This document shows, piece after piece, positions 1 to 11,458 of a DNA stretch of 64,000 nucleotides (its first letter is position 1; the number at the start of each line of letters is the position of its first letter). The DNA is from Rhypophila decipiens (Eukaryota > Ascomycota > Sordariomycetes > Sordariales > Naviculisporaceae). The notes below the pieces were generated by a model. The model saw only the letters and a program-made list of their open reading frames with translations, made no database searches and was not told where the DNA came from. Both the position numbers and the translations under genes were made by a program. The stretch covers positions 62,001 to 126,000 of the forward strand of contig MU858060.1 of assembly GCA_033297075.1 (NCBI GenBank). The letters are read 5' to 3'.

Positions 1-2173
1 CGATCTTGAAGTTCCACCAGCTCACAGATGGGATCAAGATACCGAGGGAGAGAAAATTTTGCTCCTGGAGATTCGACCGGGGGTTGGGCCACGGACTTCT
101 TCGTCGACGGACAGACGCCGACTGTCTACGTGGGCTCCCGTTCTTGCCCGTTGTTCCCCGTCTTGCCGTCCGTAACGTCTCACACTCTCACTTTGAGCTC
201 CGCGCCGGTGTGTAATGAACAAGGATGACTCGATGGCAAGAACGAACACTTGATCGTCATTGTTCCTTCCTCGACCCTGCGTTAGCATTCGGCTGGCAGT
301 CATCGGTGAGACTGCTTCTTGCGTTTGTAATCTCTCTCACCGGCGGACGGGACGGACTGGCAATGATGTAATTGCCAAAAACTGGGAGAGAAGTACCAAC
401 GAGCCGGAAAGAACTGGCGCCACGAGAGCTTCGGACTGGCAGGCACTGGTGCTTTCCTTCCTCGAGTTCGTTAGGGCTTCAATCTTGAGAAAGAACCCAT
501 CCTTCCACTTGGGTGCGCACTTGCACAATCGCCTAAGAATAATTCGGGGGATTCGTCCAAAGTGGGAGAATAGTTGCTCTGTCAAGATCCATTAGAGTGC
601 AAGAAAGTAAGCAGACTTTGGAATATTAGATCACGGACTGGGAGCCGTGGGATCCTTCTTTCCTTTTTTTTGTATGACACGGGTGGTTACACCATGTGTG
701 CCACCAAAAGATGTGCATAGTTCTGGCAGTGCCGTATCATGCCAGGAAAAGAAATCCATTCCGGTCAGTTTCAATCAGCTTAGAACGTTTCCCGTAGATA
801 CGTAGGCGGTCAGTTTGAGTACGGACCGGGATGGATAAGAGTTTGCGCATTGGGACCGGTGTGGTTGAAATTCTTCACCACGCTCGTCCATGGCCCGCCC
901 CTTCTGATGCCGCCAAGCCGATCATGTCAGTGCATGTCTAACAACAAGCTGCCAGGTTTCCTTGCCCTGTCAGGCTTGGGCAAGCCGGCAAGGCAGGTAC
1001 GACCAGTGGGCTGCCTACCGATGTGGTTAGTAAGCGGACGCCGGCAACAGACGCTGCAGTAGTGTACCGCTAGTGCAGTGTAGTGGAGGCCAGGAGACCC
1101 CTGGAGGAATGTTTTCTGGAAGCGGTGACAACGCACTGATTGTCAACTAGGTATCCGTATCGACGGCAAGACGGCAACTTGAAGTCGGACTGAATGGTGT
1201 CTGTAAAGTCCATTAGAGGTGAGTACGTATGCCATCATCTTTCCATCGTATCATCTCGATTCATCTTCTCCATTGTCTTGGAGGTTTCAGCCTTCCTTCC
1301 AGAATAATATCAGATCCTTGGCGTGGAAGCTTGGTAGAACATGGGACGAATAAATCAATTTGTACCACGGAAACTCGGTGCTGCTCTTGCCCCTGCCTAC
1401 GTTGGTCGGCGAAAACTCCGTAGACTGGTACCAGTTCGGCGGGTCTCTGCACAAGCCGAGACACGCATGGAAGGTTTTATCTGCTGAACTGTGGTTCTGA
1501 ACTTCTGTCAGCTGTCGTTTCCTTGCTTCCTTCATCCTTCCCCTTTTCATCACTAATTAGCCGTCATCTTCCCGCGGCCAACAAGAAAACTCCCCGGTCC
1601 ACTCGGCTTTCTTTATGATATATCTGTGTACAGCAGCACGAGGAGTTCGTACGACCTGCAGCAATGTATCAGTCGGCACAAAGCCGTCCCTGGTTTCCGT
1701 CTTCCCGGAGAGTCGAGATTCTCAAAGCTTATAAAGGACGGGGAAACACAAACAGTGAGACATGGTACTACATGTGCGAAAAGGGGCTGAACAATGACTC
1801 TCAAAATAAACAAAAAAAAAATGAGAATGGCCTTTGGTGCTACTCAGGCAATGACGACAACAGAGACGATCACTGTCTAGAAAGGAGAGTGATGACGACT
1901 GCCTGGTGTCAGCTTGAATGGAAGTATGAGACTTAGGACTAGGGGCCTCGTCCTTTGACAAACCCAGCATCTCCTGACAGCAAGCATCGAAGCTAATACA
2001 TGATCCAGAAATAAAGAAGATAAACTGACTTGTAGGACCGACTGTCATCATTCTGTTACCTAGGGTTCAAGACCACATCCCATCAGACCCACAGACGGAG
2101 CGCCCCAAGTCTCAAGAGACCTTTCTCACACGCGACACACGATACAAGACCTGCCTGTTCCATTCGACACATC
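1..2173. other. Intergenic, no gene seen
   Basis: Only short overlapping open frames without recognisable domains or splice structure occur here. No tRNA fold, repeat array or transposon coding sequence was recognised. A gene entering from the left edge cannot be excluded, but no frame at the edge looks like protein. Confidence 0.5.
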
Positions 2174-2292
2174 ACATACGACCATAGGCACTTGAAAACT
2201 CGGGATCCCGTCCGCTCTCCTAAAGATAAACAAGTGACCGCTGAACTAGTACTCAGGTCGGTGACGACTGGGGAATCCTCAGTGTTGTATGT
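2174..2292 (+). rRNA. 5S ribosomal RNA gene
   Basis: The sequence starts ACATACGACCATAGG and ends GTTGTATGT, so the first and last six bases pair as helix I. In between it carries the usual fungal 5S blocks (CGGGATCCCGTCCGCTC, GAACTAGTACTCAGGTCGGTGACGA in two parts, GGGGAA). A helix II arm, CACTTG with CAAGTG, is perfectly complementary. A run of T follows directly, as expected for RNA polymerase III termination. At 119 nt the length is normal. It is a single dispersed copy outside the rDNA array, which is common in filamentous ascomycetes. With the paired arms intact it is probably a functional gene and not a pseudogene. Confidence 0.95.
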
Positions 2293-3434
2293 TTTTTCCT
2301 TTCTTTTTTTGCCCTTCACGCAACGACATCTTTCATTACACCCTAGAAGGTCGTGATAATTCAACATCTTCCGTAGACAAAGTCACTGATGAATCGCCTC
2401 CCACATCATCTTTTGTCCTGTCTACAAGGTTATAGATATGGGGACTTTTAGTGGCGGTTTTCTGCTCTCCCAGCTGTACCGGCTCTGCATAATGTCCCGA
2501 CCTCTGTCTCGTCGACCTTGACCTGACAGAGACAAACGATGTGATCGGCGAGTGTGAAGTGCATGACATGGCGCCAGGCCCGGTCACATATCTGGAGAGA
2601 GAGAGATGGCGAGGAGCTGGCTTGCGCAATGTCCAATCCAATGGCCAGGAGCAGTATTAGTTTCCATTCTGGAAATGTGGTACAGTTCTTCACCTTACAC
2701 AGCCATCGACGCCCTTGTTGAGCTGCTCCGAATCCAGGGTGACACTGAATGCCGGAACCATGATATATATGGCAGGGGAATAAGAAGCAAGTTGACGGAC
2801 GAGACGGACTCGTCCGTAAGTCCCAAGTTCTATCGAAACGCTTTTCGAGCTTTCAGTCTCCACCTTATGGACTGTACGGCAAAGGCTCTTCTGGGGGTTT
2901 CTCGAAATTATCCGATATCGGGACAGTTTGAACATTTGTTGAGGTCATAGTGCAAGATAACGAAGGAACAAGAATCTTAAACCAATGATCCAGAGTTGAG
3001 ATCAGTAATTCAACAATATTCATGCAATAGCTGGTGTAATAATGCTCGGAAACTATTGCGAGGATGGTGTAACCGGCCAGCGGAACAATATCCGACCCGC
3101 TGCTTGTTTGCTTGTTATAACAACCCGTCATACATCGTCCATGCATATTAACATGGTACTACGATCATGTGGGTTCTAGTCCACTTACAGTTCTGCATGT
3201 AGATACCCAGAACATGGTCCGATTCTCACTTGCTGGTAACAGCTAACTTACACCGCTAGAAGGACAATGGGTCCCCTTTCTGGCACCAGTACTGGGTCTG
3301 CAGCAACAAAGATAAGAAAGACTAAGGCTTGAAAAGTGATGGGAGGGATTATGCAAAAACACCCCAAATAAAACAGAGGGGGTTGGATATAGAAAAAAAA
3401 AAAACGACATTAACAAAGCCAGAAAAAAGTAATT
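2293..3434. other. Intergenic, with one small hairpin
   Basis: No coding region is supported. A perfect 9-bp inverted repeat (ACGGACGAG at 2795-2803 and CTCGTCCGT at 2809-2817, 5-nt loop) lies inside. Nothing else was recognised. Confidence 0.45.
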
Positions 3435-3540
3435 GACAAGAGTGGGATTCGAACCCACGCCCTTTCGGACCACGGAATCCTGTCGGATGTTATTAAGGTA
3501 GACCTTAACGTGGCGCCTTAGACCGCTCGGCCATCTTGCC
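3435..3540 (-). tRNA. tRNA-Leu (anticodon AAG), with intron
   Basis: Read on the minus strand it begins GGCAAGA and ends TCTTGTC, which form the acceptor stem with one G-T pair. D arm, a long variable arm typical of leucine tRNA, and a T arm with loop TTCGAAT follow in order. The anticodon AAG lies at 3504-3506 in a loop closed by CCACG/CGTGG. An intron of about 27 nt (near 3476-3502) sits one base after the anticodon and contains CCTTAA, complementary to the anticodon region TTAAGG, the usual pre-tRNA arrangement. CCA is not encoded. The intron end could be off by a base or two. Confidence 0.93.
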
Positions 3541-4399
3541 CATTGAATATGATTGGTGATTAGAAGGCCCTGTTCTAATTATGATTTGCAGACTGCAGAT
3601 AAGGGTGGGGTGCGCTCGGAGAGATTTTAACTCGTACCTCCTCCTCCAAAGAGTCGTTGTGTACTCCAAAGTTTAACTTTGTGAAGCCTGTCTTGTATCT
3701 GTTGTCTGGGTGCTCTTTATTTCAGGGGTTTCTCCGCAAATTTGTCCTACCTCATGATCCTTATCGTCGCGCCTTGTCTCACTGAATGAATATGAGGAGA
3801 TGCAACGCAAGAAAAGAAGCCGTGCGGTTTCCTGAAGATCGAGATTAGACGACGGTTCAGGACCTGTCACCAAATATACGCTATATTACAATGCATCGGT
3901 ACCTACATATCTTGAAACAGCCTGCCTATCAGCGTGTTCACTCATGATGGTCTGCAGCGATCGCGACGGGCTCCAAAGCTCGGTCCCAGATGTGTTAATC
4001 ACGTCTACGCCCTACGATTCGTTCTTCAAAGTCTGAATGTAGCCGTGACGGAAGATCTACGTGAGAATAACTGGCTGGTCACTACATAAGGTCCTAAGAT
4101 CACCCAGGAGAAGGATCAGATAGATCACTGCATCGGTTGATGAGAGAGCCAACATGTCTTCTTGTTCGGCTAAAGCAGTTATCGATATTGTCTTCTGGGT
4201 AAAATCCTTCAGCCCGGGGATGACGAGTTTGAGGATGCCGTGTGTGGAACGAGATACTGATAAAGAAGGGCCTCCAGAATGAATTCTTGAGTAAATCTGG
4301 CGGTCCTTGTTATTTTGTTTGTAGCAGCAAAGAAGGGAGCAGAAAAAAAAAGTAGAAATATCGAGCTCTGGAGAAAATTAAAAAGGAGAGCAAGTCAAC
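3541..4399. other. Intergenic upstream of the S33 peptidase gene
   Basis: No open frame with protein character. It holds the 5' flank and probably the promoter of the gene starting at 4400. No clear TATA box or repeat was found. Confidence 0.45.
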
Positions 4400-6628
4400 A
4401 TGACCATGTCAAAGTCGAGCGAGTGGCCGGAATCCAATGGCACCATGCCCTTCCCCAATCGGCCAGGTCCCGCATGGCTCGGCATCAGATCAACACACCG
4501 GCGCCAGTTGAGTCCTAATCAGCCCTCTGACAGTCAACCGATGATGGACAAGGAGCCACTGCTGAAAGACTCCACGCCATCGTCCAAGACCGACTCGTTC
4601 TGGACGACAAGATTCCAACACCACCGACGAAACCTGTGGGTTCTCCAAATCGCAGGCGTCTTGATCTTGTTGTTCCTTGTCACCCTGCCGCAATGGACTG
4701 GAAGCATCACCCCCGAAGTGTCCTGTCCCACACCCACACAGGAACATGAGCATCGCGCAGATGTGAGGCCCAGCCCATCGGCTGTACGCGCATCTCCTTA
4801 TGGCGATTTCCCACTAGCCGGGGACCCATTTCACTTCATTCCCTGCACGGGGAAGGCGGTGATTCCGGCACTCGAGAACAGCAATGCCGCTCAGGCATGG
4901 GCAGAGCAGTTTGATTCGAACCCTGATCACTGGAACTGGGGCTCCAAGCAGGGAAGCAACCAGAGCAGCGTGCTTGACCCTTACGCTGGTCGTGGAATCT
5001 ACTTGTGTGGATATCTGGATGTCCCGCTCGACTACACAAACAAGACCGATGCACGTATTGCGCGGCTGGCGGTGGCCAAATATCAGGTCTCGGGGCCTGC
5101 GGGGAAGAAGAGCAACAGGACCTTGGTTGTCGAGCCTGGCGGTCCGGGAGGAAGTGGCGTGTCATACGCATGGAGAGGAGGGGAAACCCTCTCCAAGAGG
5201 CTGACAGATGGCAACTTTGATGTTCTGGGATGGGACCCCAGGGGCGTCAACTCGTCACTTCCGCCGGCCTCATGCGTGCCCAGCGACGCTGACAGAGATC
5301 GCTGGTATCTTCTCACATCCCAGTTCAGGGCCGTGTCGCCTTCTCCACGAGCTCAGCTTGAAATCACCAATGCTTACAACGAAGCACTGTTTCGTTCGTG
5401 CTGGGAGAAGTTTGGCGACCTGGGCCGCTTTCTGGGTACGGCTTTTGTCGCCCGTGACCTAGAGGAGATCCGTATTGCGCTCGGCGAAGACGAGCTGACC
5501 GGCTATCTCGTCAGCTATGGCACTGGAATCGGACAAACCTACACGGGCATGTTTCCTGACAGTGTTGGCCGTATGATTCTGGACGGTACCGAGTATGTGC
5601 GCGATCACCGGGTGCTGGGTGGGTTCGGGTTCACTGCCCTCGACAACATCACCAACGCGTGGCATGATGGGTTCTTGGGCGAGTGTGTCAATGCCGGACC
5701 TGATTACTGTCCTCTTGCCAAGTCGCGGGATGGGAAACCTGTCACTCTCTCTGACCTGGATGCTCGCATGTCCACCTTCTTCACGTCTCTCGCCGCGAGA
5801 CCCATTCCTGGATATACCAAGGAAAGCGGTCCCTCGATAGTTACGTATTCGGCTCTTGTCTCAACTATCTACGGTGCCCTGTACAGTCCCAAGAGCTGGT
5901 ATGCGCTGGCCCGGATCCTGTTTGAACTCGAGGGAGGAAATTCGACTCTTGCAGCCCGGTCTCTCGAGAGCTCGTCCTGGTATTACGACCCTGCACTGCC
6001 ATGTCCTGCCTTGACCACACCGGCGTCAGAGGAGCTGTTCAACATGGTCGTCTGCAGTGATTCCTACGACGCACCCGAACCAGCCGAGGACCTGGACTGG
6101 TGGCTAAACCTATGGAGCGAGATGACGACCAAGTCTTGGATAGGCGGCGATGCACGCTTCTACAGCGTCTTCCCGTGTCGAAACTTCAAGAAATTCTGGC
6201 CCAAGCCAGCCGAGGTATTCCGGGGCGAGCTGAGCAACACGCTCAAGAACCCGGTCCTGCTGATTGCAGAGACATATGACCCGGCAACTCCTTTGCGAAA
6301 TGGCAGACGGCTCGCCAACGAGATGGGCCCCAAGAATGCTCGCCTGGTCGTCCACCACGGCTATGGTCATTCGTCGACCGCCGACGTCTCCAACTGCACC
6401 GACAGCATCGCCAAGGCTTTCATTCTGAACGGGACAATTCCGAGCGAGCGCGAGACGGACTGCTATGCGAACGAGAAGCCCTACCTGTACGGCGTCAAGG
6501 TCAACACGTCAACCACTGCCCCGCCACCGGCGACAAAGCCGAGTACGATTGATCCAGTGAGGGAATTGCAAGAGCATCTCAAGCAGCTGCAGATGACAGA
6601 TCCGCGCTTTGGTCCCGTTTTGCTTTGA
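4400..6628 (+). CDS. Membrane-anchored S33 (TAP-like) serine peptidase/hydrolase
   Basis: This is an intronless 742-codon frame. The start lies in a good context (AACATGA); a second Met two codons on is equally possible. Residues 1-78 are polar, 80-97 form one hydrophobic segment, so a type II membrane protein with a luminal or extracellular catalytic domain is likely. The alpha/beta-hydrolase part shows an oxyanion motif EPGGPGGSG near 246-253, a nucleophile elbow VSYGT with Ser372, and a C-terminal TAP-like region with Asp627 (ETYDPATP) and His657 (GYGHSS), so the catalytic triad is complete. Related enzymes of bacteria and fungi remove short peptides or single residues from N-termini. Substrate here is unknown. 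Several N-glycosylation sequons fit a secreted catalytic domain. Family assignment is firm; the anchor is inferred from hydrophobicity. Confidence 0.85.
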   Translation: MTMSKSSEWPESNGTMPFPNRPGPAWLGIRSTHRRQLSPNQPSDSQPMMDKEPLLKDSTPSSKTDSFWTTRFQHHRRNLWVLQIAGVLILLFLVTLPQWTGSITPEVSCPTPTQEHEHRADVRPSPSAVRASPYGDFPLAGDPFHFIPCTGKAVIPALENSNAAQAWAEQFDSNPDHWNWGSKQGSNQSSVLDPYAGRGIYLCGYLDVPLDYTNKTDARIARLAVAKYQVSGPAGKKSNRTLVVEPGGPGGSGVSYAWRGGETLSKRLTDGNFDVLGWDPRGVNSSLPPASCVPSDADRDRWYLLTSQFRAVSPSPRAQLEITNAYNEALFRSCWEKFGDLGRFLGTAFVARDLEEIRIALGEDELTGYLVSYGTGIGQTYTGMFPDSVGRMILDGTEYVRDHRVLGGFGFTALDNITNAWHDGFLGECVNAGPDYCPLAKSRDGKPVTLSDLDARMSTFFTSLAARPIPGYTKESGPSIVTYSALVSTIYGALYSPKSWYALARILFELEGGNSTLAARSLESSSWYYDPALPCPALTTPASEELFNMVVCSDSYDAPEPAEDLDWWLNLWSEMTTKSWIGGDARFYSVFPCRNFKKFWPKPAEVFRGELSNTLKNPVLLIAETYDPATPLRNGRRLANEMGPKNARLVVHHGYGHSSTADVSNCTDSIAKAFILNGTIPSERETDCYANEKPYLYGVKVNTSTTAPPPATKPSTIDPVRELQEHLKQLQMTDPRFGPVLL

Positions 6629-6975
6629 GGGTGGTAGCTTATTATAGTTTCAATAAATGATGCACACTAGCGTGCGCATGTTGATTATGTTGTCATGATT
6701 TAGAATAGCAGTGGTGTGTCAATCTGAGGCAGCTCTTTGTATCTGCCATTACTTGGGTGAGCGGCGTAACTTTCCAAGCAGATTAGCAAAGATGGGACGT
6801 AAATTTATAAGAGACAGACAAGAAACTTCAACAATCTCAACTCCCAAGATTGCTTGCTTGTACGAGTAAAGTAAAAAGGAAAGAGGTTTGGACGGGGGTT
6901 ATCCGTACAGGCCCACTCCGGAATCCCTCCATAATCCACCTAGTTGGACCGTTTAGCCAACCACCAGTAGCAGCA
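6629..6975. other. 3' flank of the peptidase gene
   Basis: Holds the 3' UTR of the preceding gene, with an AATAAA polyadenylation-type signal at 6652-6657, then 5' flank of the tRNA-Thr gene. No coding signal. Confidence 0.5.
6652..6657 (+). terminator. AATAAA polyadenylation-type signal
   Basis: AATAAA lies 24 nt after the stop codon of the S33 peptidase gene. Fungal poly(A) signals are loose, so the site is plausible but not proven. Confidence 0.4.
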
Positions 6976-7047
6976 GCCCGCTTGGCTCAGTGGTAGAGCG
7001 TATCACTAGTAATGATAAGGTCATCAGTTCGATTCTGATAGTGGGCA
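6976..7047 (+). tRNA. tRNA-Thr (anticodon AGT)
   Basis: A complete cloverleaf is readable: acceptor stem GCCCGCT with AGTGGGC (one G-T pair) plus discriminator A, D arm GCTC/GAGC, anticodon stem TATCA/TGATA with loop CTAGTAA and anticodon AGT at 7008-7010, and T arm ATCAG/CTGAT with loop TTCGATT. There is no intron and CCA is not encoded. A T-rich tract follows within a few bases (TCTTTT), consistent with polymerase III termination. Confidence 0.95.
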
Positions 7048-8486
7048 TTGTCTTTTAAGATTCCCTTTTTGCTCATTTCCAGTATGATTCTTTCTCTTTT
7101 TCTTTCTTTCCCCACTGTACTTAGCCCCGGGCCCATGATATCTGTATGGGGAGTGGTTTGTCAATATGCTCTACGACGTATGCTGACGGAGCCTAGCTTC
7201 TCTTCTTACACGTACTCATCTCATCGTCTCGCTATCTCTTCTTGATCGACAGAACCGCAAGTCAGCGTAGCATGCTGACCATCACCCTCCGCGCCATCTA
7301 CTTGCAGAATACCGACAGGAGAAAGTAACATCATTCGGACTACTTATCCCTTGTCAGGAAAAATGATGATAACAGTGTGGAACATGATTAGGTATTGATC
7401 AACATCACCGCGATGAGAGAGAGGAATTACATCTCGTCCAATCCCCATGCAGCTGAGAAGGTCCGATGCATGTCAAAGGCGTTACGAATGCTCTTCAACT
7501 ACTACGCAAAAAGGACAATTCCGATTATCAATCTTTCTTTCCCCAGGTCCTGGTTCAAATTTAGGTTCTGATCCCGCGCTTGTGCCATCCAGGCGCCTCT
7601 GAGGCTCTCGGCCACGCGACGGGAGAATGGATATTCCCTCCCTCCCGCGCTGACGCTGACGTCTAGGAATTTCTGGGGATCGTGCCGCCTGTGCCACTCG
7701 ATAGTGAATAGACGCGGTGTTAAGTGACCTGTTTCAATGATGAAAATGCTTCCATATGTGATTCCAAGACTGCAGGACAACTATATGCACATGCAGGTCC
7801 ACTGAAGCCTGGCGGTCGGTGGCTTTCATCCATCACGACTTGCGAGCAGACGAACCAGAACACTGGGCCAAGACAGGCACAAGAACATACAGGTTGCAGG
7901 GGTTAATTATCCAGTTCAACGTTTTGGGTGCCAAGTGCACGCTAAAAACCAGTACCGACTCCCGGCAGCCAGTTAAAGATCTTGATATCGTCGTCGACAA
8001 GCGTGGTTCTATTTTTCGATCTCACCCGCAGCCGACCTGTCCCGCTGTTTGGCACCCTTATTTTGGAATGGACATGCCTGGGCATGCTTTCGCTTTCACA
8101 CTCGGCTACAACATTATAAGGAGTTGTTCCTTTTTTGGTGACAATTCTTTTAATATCCGCTGAAAATTTGCTATCGGTTTCTGGGCAGTGTGCAGTCAGT
8201 GATGTTGCAGTCCACCCCATGTCCGAGCACGATGGCGGGCTGTTTTGGTTCATCGACGACAACAGGGTGAACTACCGAGAGCCATCGGTCCAGGCTCATG
8301 GCCATGGCGTCACTAGTACTCACGGGCTGATATTGTCTTGATGCGACTCTGAACCCAGAAGACGCGAGATTGTATATCTATCATGGATTAACCCGCGAGT
8401 CTTCTCTGCTGGGATCGGCATCCTCTTTGTCCCAACAACGGTTTCCGGTCCATATATCTGCTCATATCAGGCGGCGGACAAGGAAC
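7048..8486. other. Intergenic, no gene seen
   Basis: Only short frames without domains; none splices convincingly onto the following gene. The last part is the 5' flank of the membrane protein that starts at 8487. Confidence 0.45.
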
Positions 8487-11010
8487 ATGTCCAACTACAC
8501 GATCCATACCGGCCTCTGGGTCAACTATGACAGCGCCCCGGCCTTGGGCGCGACCCTCACCGTCTCGATCCGATGGGGCAACTACCTCATCGCCGCGCTC
8601 TCTTCCCTCGTGGGATGGGCTGGAGCCAGTGCTTGGTCGATAGTGTCCTTCTACCTGCACCAGCGACTTGCTGCTGCTAGAGAAAAGGATGTCTTGCACC
8701 AGCAGCTCCAAGTTCACTTCCGGACGGCTGGGTCGTTCCTCGACTCCTGGCTGGACGGCATTGGCCTCCACAAGGCATGGAAAGGCCGGGCAGAAAAGGT
8801 CAAGAGGCGGACCTTGGCCGTGTCCTTTCTCGCTCTTGTTCTCTTTGCCCTTTTCATGGCGGCTGGTGTGTTTGTTGCAGAAGTTGCGACCAAGACGTGA
8901 GGAATAATCACCCCACCAATTCTCGAGTAAATCTTGTTCTAACATTGGATTGCATCTTCCCAGCTACCAAGATGTGCTTGTGTTGGCAAAGCCAAGTGAC
9001 TGCGGGGATTTGTCCTTCATGATGGACGAGTCCGACCCGGATAAGCTCGCCGGCGGGATCGATGAGTTGACGTCCTGGTACAATAACGGTGCGTTCTGGG
9101 GCCGCAACTATGCCCGGGATGTCTACGTCGAGCGTCGAGGTCGTGAAAGCGGCTTTTCCATGTCTGAACTGCCCTTCATTGGTCATGAGACTCCCTGTCC
9201 CTACACCAACGGGACGACCTGCCTTGGCCCCAACCGAACCGAAGGGGCAGCATGGAGAATGGATGCCGGTCCTCTCGACTCTCATATTCACTTTGGCATG
9301 AATGCTCCGGCTGATGAGCGTGTGACCTGGGGCGTGACCGCCACTTGCGCCGTGGTTGACACGCAGAACTTGACCACCAAGCCGTATTGGCGGTTGGAAG
9401 AAAACGACGATGGGACCACGATGAATAACACATATATCGGGATTTTGCAGCAGTTCGACGAGGACCGAGGCGAGGCATCGAACTTGATGTTTGAGGTGCC
9501 CCTGTACCTCAAGTACCAACGAACCGGTTACCGCAGCCAGTGAGTGCTACCATCTGCACCTTGTATATTTGGACAGTGTACTGACTAGTCAACAGGCGAG
9601 GATTGTGGACGCCAGGTCTCAACGATGCATATAACAAATCAATCACCGGGTACCCATTCAACAACACCGAAGCCGACATGGCCATGGTTTCCACCACCCA
9701 GGGCCGAATGTTTTACTATGATCGAGTGGACGACCCGTACTTCATGGCCCACCGCTCCAACACAAGCGAAGAGTACGCCATGAGCCCCAACGCCACCGTC
9801 TATTATGCCAGCCAGCTTGTCACTGTCATGGTCTGTACTGAGCAACAGCAGATCTGTAACCCTCATACGGACCAATGCACTCCCTGGAGCGGCACGTTGA
9901 AACTGCAGGGAGCGATCGGCAACAACACCATCTCTCTCAACCATGCCCAGCTCGCCACCGCGCTGCGACTCATTGCGAGCGTCAGCAGTATGATCAGCCA
10001 AACCGCGCGGGCAGCCACAAGTAAGTCTCCCCCCAAAAAGTTACGAGAAGCTTATGAGCTAACCAACCTTGCCTCGATCAGATCTCATGGTCGCAGAAAA
10101 GAACGGAGTGCGAGGTGGAGCCAGTCTCCCTCCGAATCAATGGATCAAAGAGGTCGAGCTCTGGTTTGCTGCCAACCTTGCAAACACCCAGGCGAACCTT
10201 CTCGAGTGGATCGCCAAACCCTGGCCTGCCGGTCAAGTGCAGAACTATTACAAGTACATCAACCTGACTGCCATGGATGCTCCATATCAACGGGCCAATA
10301 TCATGGAGCAAAAGGACAGACTCTGCCAGAACCAGCTCGTCCGTTCCAGCACAACAGTTCAAAACTTTAGCGTGCTCGCCCTCACCATCGTCATTGTCTT
10401 CTGCTCGGCTCTCATCATCACGGCCCTTGTTATGCCCGCCTGCGTTGGCCATTTCCGCGAGCGGCGCCGGTCAAGGGGTCTGACGCTCTCCGAGGCAGCA
10501 GAAGCGGGACGGGTGGCCCGTTTGGCCGACGCAAAGTACAATGTGCTTGCCATGGCCCTCCGCGGCGCCGGTGTCGAGAACTGGGAGAGGCGAGGGACCT
10601 CGGAAATCCCAGTCACCAAAGGGTCGGTAACGGTTTGCCCGCCGGTTGAAAAGAACGGCCTGCCCGCCTACCCCTGCACCTCGTGCGCCATCTGCAGGGT
10701 CCCGAGCAGCAGCTCGAGCAGCAGTGATTCCGTCAGTGACACGGAGAAGAAGCAGAAACCGAAACTGAAGATTGATATCAAGAGCATGTCTGGTAGCACC
10801 GTTGATGGCGACGAAAAGAGACAGAACTCGGGGTCGAAATCATTTATCCAGAAGCTGGGCAGGTCCATGACGGAGCACACGCTCGTGGCGAGCCCGGTGG
10901 AGATGAGCCCGACTGGCGATGACAAGAGTTCCATCGCGGAGGGTGATAGAATCACCTCTTTGTCTCCTGCTCCTCCGATCCCGAAAAAGTCTAGGACAAG
11001 GAGTCAATAA
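8487..11010 (+). CDS. Orphan membrane glycoprotein with three membrane segments
   Basis: Four exons (8487-8896, 8964-9539, 9596-10020, 10082-11010) join in phase to 779 aa. Donors are GTGAGG, GTGAGT and GTAAGT. I chose the Met at 8487 because the upstream codons look untranslated. Hydrophobic segments lie near residues 33-56, 110-132 and 567-592. Between the second and third lies a domain of about 430 residues with at least nine N-glycosylation sequons and scattered cysteines, so it is probably extracellular. The C-terminal 190 residues are charged and rich in serine (a run of Ser near 10707-10730) with repeated Pro/Ser sites, as in a cytosolic tail. I recognise no catalytic motif and assign no function. 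It looks like one of the large uncharacterised membrane protein families of filamentous ascomycetes. Confidence 0.8.
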
Positions 11011-11458
11011 AGGAAGGGCTTGCAACAAGGCTGGGCGTTTGATTCTTTTGGTATTTTGGTATTTTGGCATTTCGGAGTTGGATGTATTGATACCAATTTC
11101 TCATGATGCAACCTGAATTTCTTTGTATTTCATTCAAACTCATCCAAATTTAGTAATTAGTAATTAGAAGTAAAAAATCGACATCCTTTCCCGTATTCTG
11201 AAAAAAGAGTATTCTGAAAAAAGAGTATGGCCGTATTTACTGTACACGTGTACCGTATCGTATTACGGAGTAGGCCGGTGTGAAAGCTGAGCTGCCCCTC
11301 ACGTGCTCCCGCGTCTTTCCCGCGCCCCAAAGACACCCCCAATTTAGCAGCTGCCTCGTTCTACACGTCACTCTACAGCATTCGGCGATCCAGGAACGCG
11401 CCACCTACGACGGCGATAACCACTCGCATTCTCTCCGGACCGAGTTCAAGCGGAAGAA
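11011..11458. other. 5' flank of nbs1 with small repeats
   Basis: AT-rich spacer. It contains short tandem duplications: TATTTTGG-type units near 11047-11070, AGTAATT twice near 11150-11166, and a 16-nt unit (GTATTCTGAAAAAAGA) twice near 11193-11224. One TACGGAGTA motif lies at 11264-11272. Confidence 0.5.
11193..11224 (+). repeat. 16-bp unit in tandem, two copies
   Basis: GTATTCTGAAAAAAGA is present twice back to back in the nbs1 upstream region; probably slippage at the A tract. Confidence 0.7.

Noticed and set aside
2606..2950. 114-codon plus-strand frame near the 5S gene
   Set aside because: No recognisable domain, and it is interrupted by a hairpin and lacks splice or start context.
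4913..4925. GATTCGAACCC resembling a tRNA T arm on the minus strand
   Set aside because: Lies inside the S33 peptidase coding sequence and no cloverleaf can be built.
8388..9519. Long minus-strand frames (185 and 203 codons) opposite the orphan membrane protein
   Set aside because: They are shadows of exons 1 and 2, have no domain, and the plus-strand model has clean splice sites and conserved-looking membrane segments.
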